A stretch of DNA of 64,000 bases from Paenibacillus bovis (GTDB lineage Bacteria; Bacillota; Bacilli; Paenibacillales; Paenibacillaceae), in NCBI RefSeq assembly GCF_001421015.2, contig NZ_CP021170.1, positions 1 through 64,000 of the forward strand, read 5' to 3'. The notes under the pieces were generated by a model that saw nothing but the letters and a program-made list of their open reading frames with translations, was not told the DNA's origin and searched no databases. Below are positions 61,111-64,000 of the stretch, piece after piece. The translations under genes were made by a program, and so were the position numbers. Every line of letters starts with the position of its first letter. Position 1 is the stretch's first letter.

Positions 61111-61141
61111 ACAAAGCGAGCCATGATGCGGCTCGCTTTGT
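61111..61141. terminator. Terminator between minus-strand genes
   Basis: ACAAAGCGAGCC pairs with GGCTCGCTTTGT around ATGATGC; an A-run precedes it, giving a T-run on the minus strand. Confidence 0.75.
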
Positions 61142-61146
61142 TCAAA

Positions 61147-61284
61147 TTAATACACATAGGCGCCAGTCGTAGGAGCTTTGGGAGCTGTCAGTTTGATGAG
61201 CACAAAAGCTGCAATCACAAGGAGCACTAGGACGGGAACGCCGAACGCTTTTCCGCCGCCCAGGGCAATACCAATTTTGCGCAT
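61147..61284 (-). CDS. Single-pass membrane microprotein, 45 aa
   Basis: ATG 61284 follows AGAGGTGT. MRKIGIALGGGKAFGVPV leads into a membrane segment (about 14-33, VPVLVLLVIAAFVLI) and a Pro/Thr tail ending GAYVY. It is followed by a terminator. Function unknown. Confidence 0.65.
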   Translation of the reverse strand: MRKIGIALGGGKAFGVPVLVLLVIAAFVLIKLTAPKAPTTGAYVY

Positions 61285-61489
61285 AGGATACACCTCTTTT
61301 CAGGAATAAGGCTTTGTGCAGAGATCCACCAAAGAGTAGCGAGAAAGTGCAGCAGAACACTCTGGGGTTTTATTTAAAAGCAGAATTTGAGGCCCCTAGC
61401 TGGCTGCTAGACCATATTTGGTAGCTGTTTAGGTATACCAATCAGGATCGATACCTTATTAGCGCCTTATACGCGGGCTCAGGAGCTCA

Positions 61490-62482
61490 TTATTTTACCG
61501 GGAACAGAGATGAGGATTGCCACTTGGGTTGATTTTTCAGAACCATCTGCTCATTCAGCTGCTTGCAAAAGTCTTCCCACTTCTGCAGACGCCCAGGAGT
61601 GGATAAATAGTCGACGATCATTGGAGCAAGTCCACTGGCCATTAGCAAAAAGATCAGCAGCCGGCAGCCAGCTGGGTTGGCTGTAAAAAAGGGGAGGCTC
61701 AGCAATTCACGAATTCCTTCCCCTGCAGGGGAGTGTAAAAAGGGAGCTGCAGCCAGAGCAGCTGCATAGCTTCGAATCCACTGGACAACATTTTCAAGAA
61801 TCTCCTCATTGTTTTGACGTGTAAAGGTAGTGGGCTGCAGCCAGGTCTCCAGTTGAAACATAGCCTGCTGCTTTAAAAATTCTTCCATGTCTGTATTTTG
61901 CAGCTTTGGATCCCCTACAAACTTGGCGATCAGAGGAAAAGCGATGTAGCCAAGTGTTTTAAAGCCTTCTAAAAACAGCTCGGCTTGAAGCGCTGCTTCT
62001 TTTCTCGCCTCAATCTCAGCGTTCATACGTTCCTGGTCTGATTTTTTCGGTCGTCCGCCGCGCGGAGTCGTAAAGGACATAAGAATCTCCTCTTTAATGA
62101 TTTCTTTCAGACTTTCCTCAAATGCAGATCCACTACTGATGTTTTCGACTGCAGTTATCAGCCGAGCTTGGAATTGCTGCTGGTAGTCATAAAGCTTGTT
62201 CATCAGGATAGGGGTTCGAACGGGTAAGCCTGCCCAGTATAAAACGAATAGCGTATCTTTCTTGGTAATATGCCGATGCTTTACCAGTTGATGAATCAGG
62301 CGAATCGCGTCCATCGCCTGGGCATAAGTAGCCGGTTCGGTACCGTGATATCCTTTGCTGCGCAGGCTGGACCGTAACAATCCCCAGGATACGTATTTGT
62401 CGAACATGAATGAGCTGAGAGGAATGTTCTCTTTGCTCGCCTGCTCCAGGATCTGTTCTTTGGTACATAAGGAAGTGTGCAT
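61490..62482 (-). CDS. Hypothetical protein with N-terminal HTH and AT-hook-like motif, 330 aa
   Basis: ATG 62482 follows AGGTGG. Residues 1-75 look like a winged/MerR-type HTH (LLRSSLRSKGYHGTEPATYAQAMDAIRLI). TPRGGRPKKSDQE at about 140 is AT-hook-like. The C-terminal half is hydrophobic-helical (PAGCRLLIFLLMASGLAPMIVDYL), perhaps membrane-associated. No family recognised. Confidence 0.65.
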   Translation of the reverse strand: MHTSLCTKEQILEQASKENIPLSSFMFDKYVSWGLLRSSLRSKGYHGTEPATYAQAMDAIRLIHQLVKHRHITKKDTLFVLYWAGLPVRTPILMNKLYDYQQQFQARLITAVENISSGSAFEESLKEIIKEEILMSFTTPRGGRPKKSDQERMNAEIEARKEAALQAELFLEGFKTLGYIAFPLIAKFVGDPKLQNTDMEEFLKQQAMFQLETWLQPTTFTRQNNEEILENVVQWIRSYAAALAAAPFLHSPAGEGIRELLSLPFFTANPAGCRLLIFLLMASGLAPMIVDYLSTPGRLQKWEDFCKQLNEQMVLKNQPKWQSSSLFPVK

Positions 62483-62757
62483 GTTTGATTCCACCTTTTA
62501 TTTGATTGAGAAGATGGTTTAATCGTACAATTCTGCGGATGTCGAAACTACAGCAATTAATTCTTAAATGCATAAAAGTATGAAGGAGAGAGATAAGAAG
62601 CGAAATCGAGGGAATGATGATATGATCGAGAAGATGAAGAGGCTGCCAGAAGCACTGGTTCATCCGCTCATCGATCTTTCTTGAAATAAATAGGGGTTAC
62701 ACAGATGCTGGGATATAATCACGGGATGGGTGCCTGAGCAAGGTGCGTTGTATAATA

Positions 62758-62788
62758 AAAAGAGTCTCGCAGATCTGCGGGACTCTTT
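62758..62788 (+). terminator. Terminator in the 62.5-63.1 kb gap
   Basis: AAAGAGTC-CGCAG pairs with CTGCG-GACTCTTT, followed by CT. The 62483-63100 gap holds only this and two weaker hairpins (about 62839-62862 and 62895-62925). A 34-codon ORF at 62580 has no ribosome binding site. Confidence 0.65.
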
Positions 62789-63100
62789 CTATAAGCGATA
62801 TTTGTTAGTGGCTTGCTATATGGGTGTTCCGGGTAAAAAAAGCAGCCTGGACATCTTATCCAGACGCGGTCAATTACTACGGAGTCGTCTATTAAAAAAA
62901 GCCCCGGTAGAATCGGAGCCCCGCCAACACGCGGTGATATACACCTTATTACGTATACGATCCGATAAGAAACGTATGTAGCGAGTATAATTTAGAATGA
63001 TGAAAATGAAAATCGGTAATCCTGGTCTTCATGAAGCAGGGTAGAGCATACGATATGATCTTTCTGCAGCATGTCTGTACATAGAAGGTGGAATTATCGG

Positions 63101-63688
63101 TTGTCCAGGAGTGTGAAAGTCATAGAGACGTATTGGACCATACAATCTGAGGAAGTCTGGGAGCTTGCTGTCCGGCGTGGCTACCTGATAGGAGATCCAC
63201 ACTATTATATGTTTCCGGAAGAATATGAATGGATGATCCAGCAGATGAGAAACCGGCTACCGGGCTATATCGGCGAACCACCGATATGGCTGTGGTTACA
63301 GAAACCGGATATGCGCAGTACCGGTCACGCAGAGTCCGGAAGTAAGATCGTTCGCCTTACGGTGCAGTTGGATCCGCGCAGCGTCCTGGTGTCGGACTGC
63401 TGGGATTGGGAAATCGTGCTGAATAATGGATTTAATGCAGACACAGAGGCCGAATCCCAAGCGTTTGATGCAGGAGAATTGCAGCTTACGAAGGAACAGA
63501 GCTGGGAACGCATATTTGAACTCGATCGGCCCCGGGATAGCTCTTGGATCGGTAGCCATCCTCGTATACTACAAGGTACGACAGGACGGATTGATCTGCA
63601 GTATATTCGGAAAGTAGAGTACTTTACTGCTCGCCAGTTAGGACGATATTTAAAATCGAAGAAGGAGACTGAAGTATGGCATTTTTGA
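63101..63688 (+). CDS. DUF3841 family protein, 195 aa
   Basis: TTG 63101 follows AAGGTGG; GTG 63113 is an alternative. ETYWTIQSEEVWELAVRRG, EEYEWMIQQMRNR, PPIWLWLQ, SVLVSDCWDWEIVLNN and WERIFELD match DUF3841, a family of unknown function in Firmicutes. Its end overlaps the rtp-like gene by 13 bp. Confidence 0.75.
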   Translation: MSRSVKVIETYWTIQSEEVWELAVRRGYLIGDPHYYMFPEEYEWMIQQMRNRLPGYIGEPPIWLWLQKPDMRSTGHAESGSKIVRLTVQLDPRSVLVSDCWDWEIVLNNGFNADTEAESQAFDAGELQLTKEQSWERIFELDRPRDSSWIGSHPRILQGTTGRIDLQYIRKVEYFTARQLGRYLKSKKETEVWHF

Positions 63689-64000
63689 TTGGTCAGCGAC
63701 CGTTTATCAAGCTCTATATTCTACACATTCTTGATCAGCGACAAAGTTATGGGCTGGAGATGATAAGTGAGGTGAAAAGATACTTAAAGGAAGAGGGATA
63801 CACACCGCCACAAAGTGAAATATATCGAGGTTTAAACGAATTAGTAACAGCTGGCATTATTGAAACAACTCATCGAATTAAAAAAGATCATAATGGAAGC
63901 ACGGGCGATTTTCAGGAAATTATTCTGTACAAATATACAATAGACGGCAGGCAAAAGGCAGAAATGTTTAAACGTGAGGTGAAACTAGAACTTGATCGTT
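63676..64000 (+). CDS. rtp: Replication terminator protein (Rtp) homologue, partial
   Basis: ATG 63676 follows GAAGGAG; the gene runs past the window end after 108 codons. The match to Bacillus Rtp is along its whole length: FLIGQRPFIKLYILHIL, YGLEMISEVKRYLKEEGY, SEIYRGLNELVTAGII, QEIILYKY and EVKLELDR. Rtp is a winged-helix dimer that binds Ter sites and stops replication forks. On a plasmid it could control fork fusion or act on host Ter sites. Confidence 0.85.
   Translation, partial: MAFLIGQRPFIKLYILHILDQRQSYGLEMISEVKRYLKEEGYTPPQSEIYRGLNELVTAGIIETTHRIKKDHNGSTGDFQEIILYKYTIDGRQKAEMFKREVKLELDR

Noticed and set aside
62730-62981. 83-codon frame
   Set aside because: It contains a perfect terminator and two further hairpins; no ribosome binding site.
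1-64000. CRISPR arrays, tRNA and rRNA genes
   Set aside because: No regularly spaced direct repeats with unique spacers and no cloverleaf or rRNA-like segment were seen. The 31-bp-spaced repeats near 16.8 and 18.1 kb are promoter operators, not spacers.
1-64000. Replication origin, partition and conjugation genes
   Set aside because: No Rep, ParA/B, relaxase, VirB4/VirD4 or iteron array was recognised, so plasmid status is inferred only from accessory gene content.

Overview
The window looks like part of a large plasmid or integrated conjugative-type element of a spore-forming Firmicute, most likely a Paenibacillus relative. Reasons: most genes sit behind strong AGGAGG-type ribosome binding sites; GTG and TTG starts are common; there are a full-length Spo0A homologue, a homologue of the Bacillus replication terminator Rtp, and a YolD/UvrX SOS polymerase pair; and the gene content is typical of plasmids (ArdC-like antirestriction proteins, DUF5983, orphan DNA methyltransferases, toxin-antitoxin, Tn3-family transposon, group II intron, dozens of small unknown proteins). 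No rRNA, tRNA, ribosomal protein or core metabolic gene was seen. No replication initiator, partition or conjugation gene was recognised either, so 'plasmid' is an inference.

Layout. 1-6.9 kb: a plus-strand run of small genes, many with zinc-binding CxxC pairs, with an ArdC-like gene broken by a frameshift. Two copies of a 160-bp structured repeat flank this run (823-982 and 6718-6880). 7.3-11.9 kb: minus-strand yolD-uvrX with an SOS box. uvrX is split by a 2.6-kb group II intron whose exact removal restores the reading frame and the catalytic motif. 12-16.8 kb: a minus-strand group with a stop-interrupted gene, a zinc-ribbon/Dam-like methyltransferase fusion and a regulator with three tandem helix-turn-helix units. 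16.8-23.5 kb: plus-strand ArdC-like, DUF5983 and other plasmid genes. Two promoters carry operator repeats spaced exactly 31 bp apart, and three genes are preceded by the same 30-nt hairpin. A DpdA/TGT-like transglycosylase ends this part. 23.5-27.6 kb: secreted protein, spo0A homologue, HEPN-like protein and small HTH proteins. 27.7-31.5 kb: an MqsR-like toxin with an MqsA-HTH-Panacea antitoxin. 31.6-48.3 kb: a long plus-strand run with a PAPS-reductase-like protein, a cytosine methyltransferase carrying five degenerate repeats, an adenine methyltransferase lacking its catalytic motif, a DUF2325 coiled-coil protein and membrane proteins. 48.9-55.4 kb: a complete 6,501-bp Tn1546-like Tn3-family transposon with 38-bp inverted repeats and a TTCGT duplication. 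Its cargo is a universal stress protein, a YeiH-type transporter and a LysR regulator, and it splits an HTH/zinc-finger gene. 55.6-64 kb: CoiA-like proteins, a possible BECR-type nuclease, small secreted and membrane proteins, DUF3841 and a partial Rtp homologue.

How it may work together. The accessory content falls into four themes: protection or marking of DNA (ArdC-like proteins, several methyltransferases, a TGT-like enzyme, a PAPS-reductase-like protein); persistence (toxin-antitoxin, SOS-controlled mutagenic polymerase); interference with host programmes (Spo0A and Rtp homologues); and local regulation by small HTH proteins that each sit next to repeated or palindromic operators. Several genes are broken (two frameshifts, one in-frame stop, one transposon insertion, one methyltransferase remnant), so the element is active but also decaying.
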